From Saccharomycopsis fibuligera x Saccharomycopsis cf. fibuligera (Eukaryota > Ascomycota > Saccharomycetes > Ascoideales > Saccharomycopsidaceae), in NCBI GenBank assembly GCA_001936135.1, contig CP012817.1:2976001-3040000 (forward strand): a stretch of 64,000 bases of DNA, read 5' to 3'. Positions 11,007 to 23,339 of the stretch are shown piece after piece. Within the stretch, counting starts at the first letter, position 1, and each line of letters opens with the position of its first letter. The position numbers were made by a program, and so were the translations under genes. The notes under the pieces were generated by a model. It did no database searches. It was not told the origin of the DNA and saw only the letters and a list, made by a program, of their open reading frames with translations.

Positions 11007-11648
11007 ATGGATTCCTCCAACTGGATCGACTTCAATTCCCCTGGGAACTACGATAGTATTAACGAAAACTTGAATAACTTTCTCGACAGCAATCATGGCA
11101 CGCCCCATCATCACAATGATCATAATGATCACCAGGCCCACCAGGACCATGAATCAACAAGTGTGTCTCAGCAACAGCTTCCAGCTGCAGACGTCGATGT
11201 CGGTATCACTGGCCAGCAGGTAAATGATGACCGTGGCAATAGTGCCGGTACTAATGATCTTCTAGATACCAGCATCCACGAAGCACAACATGCCAGTAGC
11301 AATAACCACGTCAGTGAAATTGATAACGATGCATCCCAGATAAATAGCTCTTACATCTTGGATATCCAGAAGTGGACCAATTTTGACTACACTGATTCAC
11401 CTTCCGCGACCGGTGCCTCTGCTGGTGCTGCAAATGGTTCGGGTTTTGTACAGCCGTCCCAACCAGAACATGGGGTTGACCAACCGGATGCTGCGAATCT
11501 TCATCATAGCAGTAATAATAACGAAAAAGCAAAGTATGCCCCTATTACTCCACAGTCGCTCGAACTTCATCAGCTGGCTGCATTTAATCTTAACAGCCAA
11601 CAGCCCAACCATCAGCAGCAACAGCAGCAACAGCAGCAACAGCAGCAA

Positions 11649-11680
<32 letters not shown>

Positions 11681-14033
11681 ACAGCAGCAAACAAAACTGG
11701 CGTTTCCCACGCCGTATGAGAAAGTTGGTCAAGGCCGTGATGCTGCTAATTCATTTTCTGTTGATAATTCCAAATATTTTACTCCGTTAATCAGCCCCGC
11801 TATGACTCCATTGGACACAATGATTTTAGACGGTACAGAGCAACAACAGCAACAATTACAACAGAATCTACAACAACAGCCTAATCAACACCAACGTCAT
11901 CATCACCACCACCATCTGAACCAAATTCTTGCCAACAATCATCAACTAAATGAGTTGAACCAGGATTTCTTTACCCCACTAACTTCACCAGCTATAAATC
12001 CAATGAATCAGTCCCCTCATATGTTGGCAATTTCCAGTGGTGCTATGAGCAGCAGCAACAAGAATAACAATGATTCAACCACTATGAGCTCAAACGTATC
12101 GGTGAGCAGTAATGCGTCAACGACACTACAACTGCAGCAACAGCGCCCAAAATCTAAATCTTTTGCCAAAAGGAACTCCAAAAGTTCAAATGGTAGAGTA
12201 TTGAAGAGTAAAGCTTCCAGTAATTCACCAATTATAAAATCAAAAGCTTCTCCCCTAGTGAGGGCGGGACTTCCTAATGATTCAAGATTGATTTCCCCAA
12301 ATTTTACGGCTATGCATCGCAAGAACAGTACTGCTAGTATTTCAACAAATGCAACAGATTTACTAACTACTCCAATACCGAATCCCAACATTCAAAATGG
12401 AATTTCGACATCGGAAACAAATTACGCTCTTGGAAACGGTATAAACAATGGTATAAATGACTCTGTTCCGCCCGCATTTGATCAAAATGAATCTCTTGAT
12501 ATAAATTTCAGCGAGTTGGAGGATTTCAGCTTACCGGATCATCTAGATGCTAGTGCCGCTGATGCCGCTAACCAACAATTCGTATTACATCAACAACTCA
12601 ATGAAGCTCAACAGATTTATTCTTCATCAGTGAACAATTCACAGCATAGTCTTCATGGAGGCAGTATCAATGGCGGCAACAGTAGCAACGCTAGTGGGGC
12701 AAATCATGATCAGCTAATGAGTGCACACAGTCCCTTACATGGAGGAGTTATTGGTTCTCAGAGTGGGATTTCCGCTGATAAGCCAGTGACGCCAGCAACG
12801 CTTATGAATCTCAAATTTCAACAATCACATAATAGTCATAATAATCACGCCAATATTCAGAATAATAATAACAACAACAGCAATATCATCAATAACAATA
12901 ATAGCAATAGTAATATCATCAATAACAATAATAGCAATAGTAATATCATCAATAACAATAATAGCAATAGTAATATAAAGAATCGGAGCAGCAGCATCAG
13001 CAGCATCAATAGCAAGAAATCAAAAAGAAACAGTTTTCCAATTAATGAAATTACATTTCAAGCCACTCCACAAACCACATATGTCCTCAACAACAAAGTT
13101 AGTAACAAAAAGCAATATAGCAATGATGGGAATGCAAATTATGATAAGAGAAGCTCCTTAACACACCGTTCTTCTTCTGCATCTTCGGGCTCTTCGTCGA
13201 ACGCAAGTCATTCCAACTTGAACACAAACACAAACACAAACACCAATAATAATAATAATAATAACAATAATAATAACAATAGTAATGCTAATTCTAGTAG
13301 TTCTAAGAGCAACCCTAATATTAGAGCCCCACTCATGAACAATGCGTTCTCATCATTCAAAGCCTACAGGTCCAAATCAAGCAGCAACAATGTCATGAAT
13401 TCAGTGATTGCTCACCAGTCCCAATTTAAGCTCAACTATAAACCGCAATCGTCAAAGTCTGGCGGTGGCAATAGTATTAGTCACAATAACGGTCTTGGTG
13501 GTAATGGCGGCGACGGCTTTGGTCCCGGAGGCAATGGTGACGGATCAGGCAGCGGTGGAGATAGCACTCAATTTACTCACAAAAAGTCATCCCATCGTGA
13601 AGCAGAGAAAGGCCGCCGAGATCGCATGAATATAGCTATTCATGACCTAGCTATGCTTATTCCGGAGGAATTAACCAGCTCGGTGACGGTGCCTAGTAAA
13701 GCTACCACGGTTGAGTTAGCTAGTAGGTATATTCAGAGCTTAGTGCAGGAGGTTGAACAATTAAGGGAAATGCTATCATCTAGGGGTGATGATAATAATG
13801 AAAGCGACGGGGACTACGGTAGGAATGGTAATGTTGATGATGGTAATGCAGCAGATGAGGTTAGTGGAGTAGATGAAGTTGTTGATCAAGTTGAAGATGG
13901 CATTGATGAAAATGAAAAAAAAAAAATGGGGCAACCGCAGGCGGCTCAACAGGGTCAGCAACAGCAGCAAGAACTGCAAGTGAAGGATGTTGATATTGTT
14001 GCCCATGAAACCGAAAAGAACGAAGAAAAGTAG
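11007..14033 (+). CDS. PHO4: Pho4-type bHLH transcription factor, poly-Q/poly-N rich
   Basis: Basic helix-loop-helix activator, likely the phosphate-starvation regulator. The bHLH region lies at about residues 862-920. Its basic part has His863, then Glu and Arg at the class-B spacing (H5, E9, R13), predicting CACGTG binding. Helix 1 IHDLAMLIPEEL and helix 2 VPSKATTVELASRYIQSL closely follow yeast Pho4 (HELASLIP, PSKATTVEAACRYI). The N-terminal 850 residues are low complexity: a pure run of 26 Gln (11613-11690), a His-rich stretch, repeated FTPLISPA/FTPLTSPA motifs resembling those of Neurospora NUC-1, and three 10-residue NIINNNNSNS repeats. An acidic C-terminal tail follows. 1008 aa, much longer than yeast Pho4 (about 312). 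Another bHLH paralogue remains possible. Confidence 0.8.
11613..11690 (+). repeat. CAG/CAA tract encoding 26 Gln
   Basis: Mixed CAG and CAA codons coding an uninterrupted polyglutamine run in the PHO4-type gene; the CAA interruptions should limit slippage. Confidence 0.9.
12882..12971 (+). repeat. Three perfect 30-bp tandem repeats in PHO4-type CDS
   Basis: A unit beginning AATATCATCAATAACAATAA is repeated three times without mismatch (12882-12911, 12912-12941, 12942-12971), each coding NIINNNNSNS. Identity at silent positions implies recent expansion. Confidence 0.92.
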
Positions 14034-14257
14034 TTGATATGACTGTTAAAATGAGTAACAACTACAATAATAATTGAAGTTTTTTTTTCTTATTTTTTTT
14101 TGTTTTCCTAATGTAATCTAATCTCTCTTTCTCTTCTTTTAGTTCTTTGTATGTATCTTTCTCTTTCTATTATTCATTCACTCATTCTCTTGTCCATTTG
14201 CGCCTGAAAATATTGAGTAAGCTAGTCTAACGTAAGCTCAAATATAGCTATAGCTAC

Positions 14258-14305
14258 AATTTTAAGAACATTATACGTAATTTTAAGAACATTATACGTA
14301 ATTTT
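14258..14305 (+). repeat. 21-bp tandem duplication plus partial third copy
   Basis: Unit AATTTTAAGAACATTATACGT occurs at 14258 and again at 14279 without mismatch, followed by a 6-bp partial third copy. Confidence 0.9.
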
Positions 14306-14329
14306 TTGAACTGTTAAATTATTTCATCA

Positions 14330-14355
14330 TTTTTTTTTTTTAAAAAAAAAAAAAA
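14330..14355. repeat. T12A14 palindromic block
   Basis: Twelve T then fourteen A, self-complementary. A similar T10A19 block lies at 33565-33593 after the second dehydrogenase gene. Could be a bidirectional 3'-end signal or slippage product. Confidence 0.85.
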
Positions 14356-14987
14356 GCATTTAACACTTCGTATTAGATATAAAATTTTTAGTGATAATGC
14401 TCTGGTAGTAATGTGCAATAAGTTAGAAAAACATTTTCCAATCTGTATTTATCTCGAACCCATGAGAATAGTAAAAGAAACTCACATTTTTTCCTCATAG
14501 GAGCTGCTTAAAGTTGAAAGCAGTCTCGTATCAAGTTTGTTTCTTAGAAATGCCCTTTTTGCTAAAATCACAGGAGGAAGCCTATATTTAAAATATATGT
14601 ATATTTACAGGAAAATTTCTGACTTTTTAATGTTACTAAACCATGCCCCAAATTTGTTTTAATCTGTCCTGTGCCAATTAACTCATGTCCATGACTAGTT
14701 TATTGTTTAAGTCTATTCTATATAGCGAAAGACTAAAGTTGTCCCAGAAATTCATAATAACTAGTTGCAACATCTTGTCTTATGTACAAAGTGTAGCGTG
14801 CAGTCTCGAGACTGTAGACCTTACTATTACCTATCAGTCATCGACCCGTTGCCTTGGGACCGGAAATCGCGATGCGGAAACAAGAGGGCAAATCAGAAAA
14901 AACAGCTTTCGGCGCCGCTGTCTACAATGACCACAACAACATCTGTTTAAGTGTGGAGTCTGTTTGAATATATGTGCTCTAAGGAAG

Positions 14988-17900
14988 ATGAATGTAAATC
15001 CAGATAGTTCCGTTAATGAAAATGTATGTTTGAAACTTTCTTCCAACTCCCATTATTCTGACTGGCATATGGCAAACATTGAGTACTAACCTAGATGCCA
15101 CAGACATTTCATAATTTTTGGCTGGATAATGTTGATGATGACGACAATAATGAGCTGCACTCCTATCAGGACATTCACAAATTTGACCGTAGATTCAAAA
15201 CTAGATTAAGCACACTACTATCTAATCCGAAACAACTGGTGGCGGATAGTTCAATCAATCCGGACAGCAGTGATATAACCAGTGGAATCAGCAATAGCGA
15301 TCAGGAACAAGACAATGACGAACCAGAAGCGGCACATTGGGTCACATTGAAAAAAGTCTCTTCGGTTATATTTAATTCTCATTTCAAGCTCAAATATGGC
15401 AAGATCTCAACATTCACATTGCTCGCAGATTTCATGGTGTTTGGCACCAAAAAAGGCTATGCTGTAATTTTCGACTACAATCAAAATATAAAAGGGGTGT
15501 TGGGCGAAGACAACAAGAAAGTGTTAAGTAGTGGATCGGTAACCTCGTTAGCCATATCTTTAGATTCAACTTATATTGCTACCGGTCATGAGTATGGACA
15601 TATCTTTCTTTGGGATGTGACCCACATATCCAACAACAAGACAATTACTCCATTGATAATAGTTGAGCCACTAACAATCAACGATAAACTCAATGGTAAA
15701 GAAGGTCATCTCTTGAATAAATCTATCAACCATTTATTTTTCTTGAATAGGCGCCATACAGGGTTTGTTAGTGTAGATATTGATGGACTCGTATTGTTTC
15801 ATGATGGCTATAGAAGCATATTTGGTTATAATTATAAAAGCCTTAAAATTCTTGGCCTGTCTGATTTGGATTTTACATTCAATCAAACCAACAACCACAA
15901 CGTTAATATCAAAACCAATAATAACTACTCATCAATTGACAATAAAAAGATTGGATATCTTGATAAAAAATTTAGAAGTTATGTGTTCGGCTGCTCACCT
16001 TTACCATTATGTCAGGACAAATCGAAAATAGATAATTTGAATCTACTTGCTATAATTACTTCCAGCGCCCTATTAGTGGTTTCAATAACCCCAAAGCTAA
16101 CAACCTATATAAAGCTAGGAAAACCAAAATTGGTAAGCAGCAACACTAATGCTAAACTCACAAGTTGTTTGTGTTGGTATCCAGCACTTTCAACTAAGCT
16201 TCTAAATGGCTCAATAAGGAACACAGGGGCCAGACTAGCTTACTGTTTTTCAAATGTTTTAACAGTTTTAGAGTTAGACACTGTACAAGAGCTCAAAGGT
16301 CAGGAAAAAAATATAGAAGAAGGGTCAAATGAGGATCTTGAGCAGATCAACGTTGTTATCGTATCCAAAAAGAGGTGGGTTTGTGACGAATCCATATTAT
16401 CTGTTATGTGGTTAAGCACTAAGATCCTTTTGGTGTTAACAATATCCTCCAAAATTTTAGTTATTGACTCTGGCTTCATAAAATTTAAGCTAAACAGTGC
16501 TAAAGAGCTTCGATTAATAACTTCAATTGATGCAATTTCGAACCATGCAAGCTACAATAATTATATGAAAAATCATATACCGATAAGTGAAGTATCAACT
16601 AGCGAAATCAATATAAATAACAGGTTAAACATATTTAATACATATGATTATACAATGAAAACATTCAAAAGAAACATTTTTTTGTTAACGGAAAACAGCA
16701 AAATGATCATGGGCTCGCTAATAAATTGGGAAAAATGCCTTGTTGAACTTGTCAGTAAAGGTAAAACAACAAATAATGAGCAATACCTAGTGAAGGCATT
16801 GCAGGAGTGTTTGGCATTTTACACTGGAGAATGTGATTTAGTGAGGTATAGCTTACCAGATGATGACAACATTAGAAAATCACTAATACAAAGCCATTTG
16901 ATTGATTTAATATTTTTAAATCTTCGGACCTGGTTTCAGAAAGATTCAGCCACAAAGCTTCACGAAGATACTTTGGAAAATGTTAATAGCTTTTTTGATA
17001 ATGAGGATCTGCAAGCAGATTCACGAGATGATGAAATACAGCTTGATAACTTCTCTAAAGATCCTAAAGTTAGAAGGATAGCGGGACTACAAAATCTTTT
17101 AGTTATAGTGTTTGAAGCTTGTGTCTCAATGAAATCTTCGAGAGACATATATGAAGAAGTATTCGAATTTTTTGAAGATACAAGCTACTTGAAGTCAATT
17201 TTCTTCAAAGTGTTAGGAAATTTCATCTTTAGAAAGCAAATCAAAGAATTAACTCCAAAAATATTGAAAGAACTACTCATTTTTGATTCCACGGGTATCA
17301 ATGACAATCATGGCTGGTCCAATGTGGACCGACTTGAACAAATGATTTGTTTGCTCAATGTTAAAGATATGGATTTAGATTTGATTATTTCTTTATGTGA
17401 CAAGTACGGCTTAATTGACTCAAAAATATTTATATGGAACTCCTTGCTACGTGACTATTCAGGGCCATTAATGGATTTCATGAATCTGATCAAAAAAGTG
17501 CTATATAATAGCGATTACTATACGGACTTGCAACTTCAAAGTCTTAAGAATCAAGCGTTAAAGACGTATACATATCTATCATATGTGTTGACAGAAAGAC
17601 AATATCCGTTGGAAAAATTGATTCAGGGAGGTGAGGCGGAAATTAGAAAAGTAAAGAGATCAATCTATTCTATACTTTTTAGTGGCTCTTCGTTAGAATG
17701 GCCGCCCAATTCCGGTGAAGTGTTTTTCGTCACTGATAACCCTATTAACGAGCCTTCTTTTCCGTATTTATACTTACTTTTGAAGTTCGATACTGAGAAG
17801 ACATTATTAATGTTAAATGAGGTATTTGAAGATGATTTTTTGAACGAGGAAGCAGTCGCTGCTCCAGCTACACACATTACCAATGATAATGGCAACAGTC

Positions 17901-19732
17901 AGAAAACAGACAATATTGGAGATTTTAAAATCAGCAGGCAGTACATTATTGAGATACTATTTGACATTTTTAGAGAAAATCAAGACATCTCAGATTTGAA
18001 AAACCAAATTTACTTGAGTATTTTCATTTTAAGAAATTATCCTAAATATCCGCAATTTATTAGATTAAATGATCTGTCATTAGATAATTTGATTGAAAAA
18101 GTATGTAATGTGAACCATTTGGATAAAACAGAGAAAAATATTGAGGCGTTGAGAAATGATTGTGAGCTTAGTTTGCAAAGCTTATTAAGTACTTATCGCC
18201 CAACAAATTTGAATGACGAACTTATTTATTACTTCGAAAAAAGCAAGTTTCATAATTTGTTATTCAACTTGTATAGAGTTGAACGGAAAAGCAGCGGATT
18301 ATTCCAATTGTGGATCAATGAAAAAAACTCCTTAACTGAAAAGTTTAATAATTTTGAAATTGTTCAGTTATGCTTTGGACTTGTTGAAAAAGACAATAAT
18401 TTGAGCGAATTGCAAAAATTGACAAAGCAAATAGGAAATAATTTTGAAACATTGGTGCATGAGGGCAATCTTAAAGATCTTATTAAAGTTTTCATAAAAT
18501 ACAATCATCTGTTTAATAAGAAAATTTACGATATTAATGATGAGAAGCTCCAATTTAAATACTTGTCTGCTCTTTTTGGAATAGTATTCAGTAATTCCGA
18601 AAGTATCCAAAATGATCTCGTTGTTGATGAAGAAGACATAGTTGCCTATGTTTCATTGTTATGCAAATTCAACCCGGTCAAAGCAGTAAATTTTTTGAAG
18701 AAAACCAATCCAAGTTTTTTTACCCCAGCAATTAATGAAAAATTTATCAGTCTTTTTAAGCACCATAAAATAATTGAAGGTTTAATTTACATCACTTTTG
18801 AAATTGAAAAAAACTATTCCAAGACTTTGGATGAAGTAACAAACTATTTGAGTTCGAGGATCTTAAGCAAGTTGGATGCTAAAGAAGATATTCAAGCCAC
18901 TTTCAATGCCGAAGAGCTCGAAAAAAACTTGTGGCGTTATTTATCTGTTGCTGTAAATTCATGCAAGATAGTCACAAACAAAAACTCTAATGAGGGTGAA
19001 ACTCTTTGGATTAAGCTTAATAGCTCAGTGAACCAATTAATTAAAAAAGTTGAAAAAACCTCTGTGAGCCCATCAAAGTTCAAGGATCGTGAGTCCATCG
19101 TATATCTCTTAAAAAGAATACTACAAGACATCTTCATTAGCTTGATCAACACAAATTTTCAAAATGATTCAAATAAGAAGAATGTCTACAATGATGCTTT
19201 CCTTCGAATTTTTAATCAGTTTTTGGACAACACCTCGTCTGATGACAGAACTTCAACTACTTCCACTAAACTCGGTGACGTTAAGGAGATCATAAATGAT
19301 ATTTTTTTCTTGAATGTTTATCAGCAAGAGTCTCTCAAAGTGACATTGAACTTATACAACAGAGAAGTGCTTAAACATTTGCAAGCAATAGAGAGGGAAA
19401 ACGCCAAGGGGATAACAATGAGTGGAATTGGATGCACCGGTTGTGGTAAGAGAATATGGGGTCGAAAAATCAGTACCAAAATTTTTCAAAACTGGGAAGA
19501 TTTTGAAAGAAAAAAATTGGAATACTTGATTCAAAATGGCAAAAAAGTCAATAGTAGTGATTACGTGGTCAATTTTGAATACAAGGATGATTTATGGAAA
19601 GAGCTCAAAGTGGTGATTTTTAAATGTGGTCACGGGTATCATCTACAGTGTATGAAGAACTTGGGTGGTAAGGATGGCGATTTCCTGTGTGTTGTGTGTC
19701 ATGCTAATGAAGAAAAGAGTGATGCAGATTAG
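14988..19732 (+). CDS. VPS8: CORVET tethering subunit Vps8 (predicted 5' intron)
   Basis: Endosomal Rab5-effector subunit of CORVET. The N-terminal beta-propeller begins around residue 100 (FGTKKGYAVIFDYNQ, GHEYGHIFLWD). A long alpha-solenoid follows, with the Vps8-diagnostic segment around VTDNPINEPSFPYLYLLLK. A C-terminal RING-type zinc finger has CTGCGKRIWG at about 1459 and KCGHGYHLQC at about 1520. The large exon opens with ATG at 15095, but just before it lies TACTAACCTAG. Upstream, an ATG at 14988 starts 12 codons (MNVNPDSSVNEN) ending in a GTATGT donor at 15024. Removing 15024-15094 (71 bp) joins in phase 0, giving 1557 aa. If unspliced, translation would start at 15095 (1545 aa). Family call is very secure; the extra exon is a prediction with a short branch-to-acceptor distance. 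Confidence 0.93.
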
Positions 19733-19879
19733 CCGCATATGAGCCTTACATACGTTGAATGAATTTATTTTAGTAAATGTGTTACGGTTAGTACAATAAA
19801 ACTTTTGGTTTAAGGTCTGTATTAAGATCGTAGTTCAGCTAACCCATAGTGTTTATTAGGAAAAGAAAAACTCTTACTA

Positions 19880-19880
<1 letters not shown>

Positions 19881-19906
<26 letters not shown>
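19881..19906. repeat. Poly(A) run of 26
   Basis: Uninterrupted A, about 150 bp after the VPS8 stop codon. Confidence 0.85.
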
Positions 19907-19912
<6 letters not shown>

Positions 19913-20506
19913 AAAATTTATTATGTGACTTTGAATTTAGTTTTTATTTTGATTAAGGCTAGAGGAGCTCTGTTGGTAAACCATAGTGCTTGCATACTTG
20001 TATGTCATTATGGTTATTGTTATCTTAGGTCTCATGAAAATTTGATAGGAGATCAACGATAAACTTGAAACCTCACTTGTTGGTCTGTTGTCGCCTTGGC
20101 TTTTTTCTGTCTTTATAGTATACTATACACTCAACCGATTTCAGATCGTAAAAAGCTGAATAATTAATTGACTTGTAGAAATTATGTTCGCCCCGAAGTC
20201 AAATTGGCCAAGAAGGTCTTGGATATTTGGCCACGAGGTATTACAGTCAATGCATTTTTTTATTTTTATTTTTAAGAAAGTTTTTAAAATTCACAGCTAC
20301 TTCCAGAAACACCAGAATACAGAAGTTGTTAGGGATATTAGAATGATTAGTACAGTACTTTGTTGAAGGGATGTGCTCTGTTATTTGAGGGAGAAGAAGC
20401 TCTTCTTCTGCCATTTTTTATCCTGGAACTTATTGTTGCTTTATTTATAAGACAAGCCAGCTAGATCCCAGAGTTTGTTCTTTATCTGATTGATTATCGT
20501 TAATAT

Positions 20507-20532
20507 AAATAGTAATAATGTTATTACTATTT
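20507..20532. repeat. Perfect 12-bp inverted repeat, 2-nt centre
   Basis: AAATAGTAATAA, TG, then its exact reverse complement. AT-only arms; no T-run follows directly, so not an obvious Pol III or bacterial-type terminator. Confidence 0.75.
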
Positions 20533-21004
20533 TGGATATCGGTCTACAGAAAGTGAATTTTCTTCACAACTAGAGGAGAACTACCCGTACTAGTACAAGA
20601 AGGGACAGCGTTTAATTTTTGACATGTTTCTGTTTCAAACTGGACAATTTTTTATTAAACTCGAACTATTTGTCTTTGCGCTATCTTAAAAAAACTTTTT
20701 GTTCTTACTTAATTTATCATTTTTTATCATAACCATTTACTAAATTACATACACACATAGCAGCGATGCTAATTCTGGATATTAATTTTTGCAGAAATTA
20801 AGGAACCACAAAAGAATCTCTGCGTGAAAAAGTATTATGCGCGGGTCTATGTACAATCATGCGGAATAATATTGTTGAGGATAACGATGACTTTACTACC
20901 TTCCATATTGTAGGATGAGATCAAGCTCAATTATATACTAAGACTAGAAGTGCTATTTAGCTTGAAATTGAAGATGCTCTTGTTGTATTTTTTATTATTC
21001 TTTG

Positions 21005-21035
<31 letters not shown>
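21005..21035. repeat. Poly(A) run of 31
   Basis: Uninterrupted A on the + strand, 140 bp from the INP54 stop codon. Confidence 0.85.
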
Positions 21036-21038
<3 letters not shown>

Positions 21039-21172
21039 TATAATTTAAGCGGCAAATAGTCCAATATTCAGAGAATTTTACAAATGAAACATAAAGGAAA
21101 CAGAACACGAAAGATATTTTTGTATTTAGTATCCCGCTATAAGTTTCATCTTGACATTTGTAATTACTCAAC

Positions 21173-22129
21173 TTAACGAGGAAACAAGAACCAAACTAGC
21201 CAAAATAACACCGCCACCCCAGCTGCAGTTGCCCTGCCCTGAGTGGTAGTTATTCCAAAAAGTCCCCATCCAATAATACCATCAATCACCAAAGTAACAT
21301 TTCCAATAAACTTATCATATGCTGTTGGCCTAAGGTATATGCTATCTTTGCTTTTAACACCAACTTGATCAATAAGTAAGTATCCATTATCGTCAATAAT
21401 ATTTTCTGGTGGCTGAAATGGCACGCTAATGTGGAGGAACACTGGCTTGTGATCAGATAAAGTTACCTCCGGGATAGAATCGTACTTAACTACGCGTTCC
21501 ACTGCCGCAGAAAAATCATTATTTGTGTCCTTTTTGCCATTATTGCCATTAGTATTAGGGAGACTAAATGATGAGCTGGAGCCTAAGGGTAAAGATGCGA
21601 GTGATGAAGACGAAGGTAGTGAAAACATTGGTGTTGATGGGAAGTATGTTTGGTATAATACTCTATCACACCAAGAAGGCACTCTCTTAAAATTGTAATT
21701 ATTGGTATGATCATAAAATTTGTAAGTTGGTTGGAACGTTACCTTGGCCTCATTGAAGCCCCAAAATGCTTCTTTTTTGTCGAGTCGTGAAATAGTAAGC
21801 TCATCAACGGAGGCCAAGTCGCTTGGGTCGCTGATCTTACTGCTGTTATTGATGGTAGCTCTGTTCAATGGCTCAGCTTCCTCAGCATCAGCATTATTGT
21901 TATCTTCATTTTGTAATTGGGATGCTGGCAGCAAATCTTTATTTGCCAAAGCTCTATAGTTTAAATCACCCATGATGAAACAATGTGCTTTAGGACTAAT
22001 AATACCCCAACCATCATTAAAATCAAGGGATCTCATCAAAGAAATTAAATCCTGATTACGCTTCCGCCAATGCCTGATACCTTCATTAGCATTCAAATGA
22101 CAACAAGTAAAAGTAAATTCTGTCGTTCT

Positions 22130-22162
<33 letters not shown>

Positions 22163-22672
22163 ATCAGCCAATGTAAATCGCAATCCACATGCCCCCTTCA
22201 AACTGGAATAAAAATGTCCACAAGCTGCGCTAGCTGCTCTCACATTCGAAAATTTTGTGAGATGTGGGCTGATCACAATTAACCCAACGGCTCCCATATG
22301 AGCAATCCCTACCACTTCAAAATGATAATTAGCAGCACTACCTCCTTCTCCACCATTGTATTTGTCATTAAGTAGCTTAATTAGTACAGTATTTGCAATT
22401 TTGTTTAAGTATCCCTTGACAATTATGGGGAAGGATCCATCGATGATGCTGCAAAGCTCTTGGAATCCAAAGGCATAAATGGTGCAGACGTTATCAGGGA
22501 GAGCTTTGTTAACGTTTTCAGTAAAATTATTGTATACAGATGATGAAGAAGGCGAATAAGAAATATTATGAGGTTGACTTTCATGGGGATGGGGTTGATG
22601 ATGAATGAGTTGTTTGGCATGCTTGCCGCAGTTTAAAGTAAAAGTAAATATTGGAACTTGCAGGCTAGGCAT
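21173..22672 (-). CDS. INP54: Tail-anchored inositol polyphosphate 5-phosphatase (Inp54)
   Basis: Hydrolyses the 5-phosphate of PI(4,5)P2, probably on the ER. Family motifs are in order: FTLNCGK near the start, YAFGFQELCSIIDGSFP, VVGIAHMGAVGLIVI, FTCCHLNANEGIRHWRKRNQDL, MGDLNYRAL (about residue 232), FQPTYKF, RVPSWCDRVLYQTY (about 331) and LSDHKPVFL (about 404). The catalytic NEG, GDLN, PSWCDR and SDH signatures are all intact. There is no Sac1 domain, and the C-terminus is a single hydrophobic stretch (about 462-497) ending FPR. Both features match Inp54 rather than Inp51-53. 499 aa against 384 in S. cerevisiae; the extra residues are Ser/Asn-rich insertions. ATG at 22672. Confidence 0.92.
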
Positions 22673-23149
22673 TATAATTTGTATTTGGCTTGAATTATGT
22701 CGATTGCTTGATTGTTTCTTTTCCCGAGAGATAATCTTTATATACCAATTATATTTATTGATGCTTTATCTCGACTATATATGCATGTCGTGACTATCTT
22801 ATCGCGTTGGACTGTCAGTTTACATTTGTTTTCTGTGACTTTTTGGTCCTTTTTGACGTATTTCACTTGCCACGGGGCTCAAAACCAGAATAACTATGAG
22901 CAGCAAAATATCCGACACCTTTAATATTTCTTGTAATGCAGCCTCAATATCCAGTGATTGCGGTCATAAACCTTTATTTTGTATAGCAATAATATGAGAA
23001 GCTTCCCATAACTTATGAAAGTTGAAGATTATTTTTTCCAATAACGAGTTTCTATTAGTCATTAGCCTTTGCCTCATCTACACAAAAATCTATACACCAC
23101 TCAAAGCCAGTAAAAAACATCTCGCATAATCTATGTAACTACAAGGCGA
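22673..23149. other. INP54 upstream spacer
   Basis: 477 bp between the INP54 start and the stop of the next minus-strand gene. No clear TATA, repeat or RNA gene seen. Confidence 0.5.
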
Positions 23150-23297
23150 CTAAATTCTAATGAGTAATAGCTTTTCACCATTCACAACTGCTAACACTCC
23201 ATCGCTGTTAATTTCGCCGGCATTAATCTCGTAACTAGGCAAGCTAATCCTATGCTGCGTTTTAGCATCAACGATAGTCTCCAGCAACGTAGCAGAA

Positions 23298-23339
<42 letters not shown>

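Larger units (their letters stand above)
14034..14987. other. Spacer between PHO4-type gene and VPS8
   Basis: No supported gene. Contains a T-rich 3' flank, a 21-bp duplication (14258-14299) and a T12A14 block (14330-14355). The remainder is AT-rich and unremarkable, ending in the VPS8 leader. Confidence 0.6.
19733..21172. other. Long convergent spacer VPS8/INP54
   Basis: 1.44 kb between two gene 3' ends. It holds A26 (19881-19906), A31 (21005-21035), a perfect 12-bp inverted repeat (20507-20532) and otherwise AT-rich sequence. A 60-codon frame at 20184-20366 shows no recognisable family. No tRNA or LTR was found. Confidence 0.55.

Noticed and set aside
11397-11732. Poly-Leu frame opposite the PHO4-type gene
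   Set aside because: Antisense reading of the CAG/CAA tract.
20184-20366. 60-codon frame in the VPS8/INP54 gap as a possible gene relic
   Set aside because: No motif, AT-driven composition (Phe/Lys/Ile-rich) and no adjoining homologous frame.
19733-21172. Possible solo LTR or retroelement remnant
   Set aside because: No TG...CA-bounded repeat with matching flanking duplication and no element coding region could be identified.
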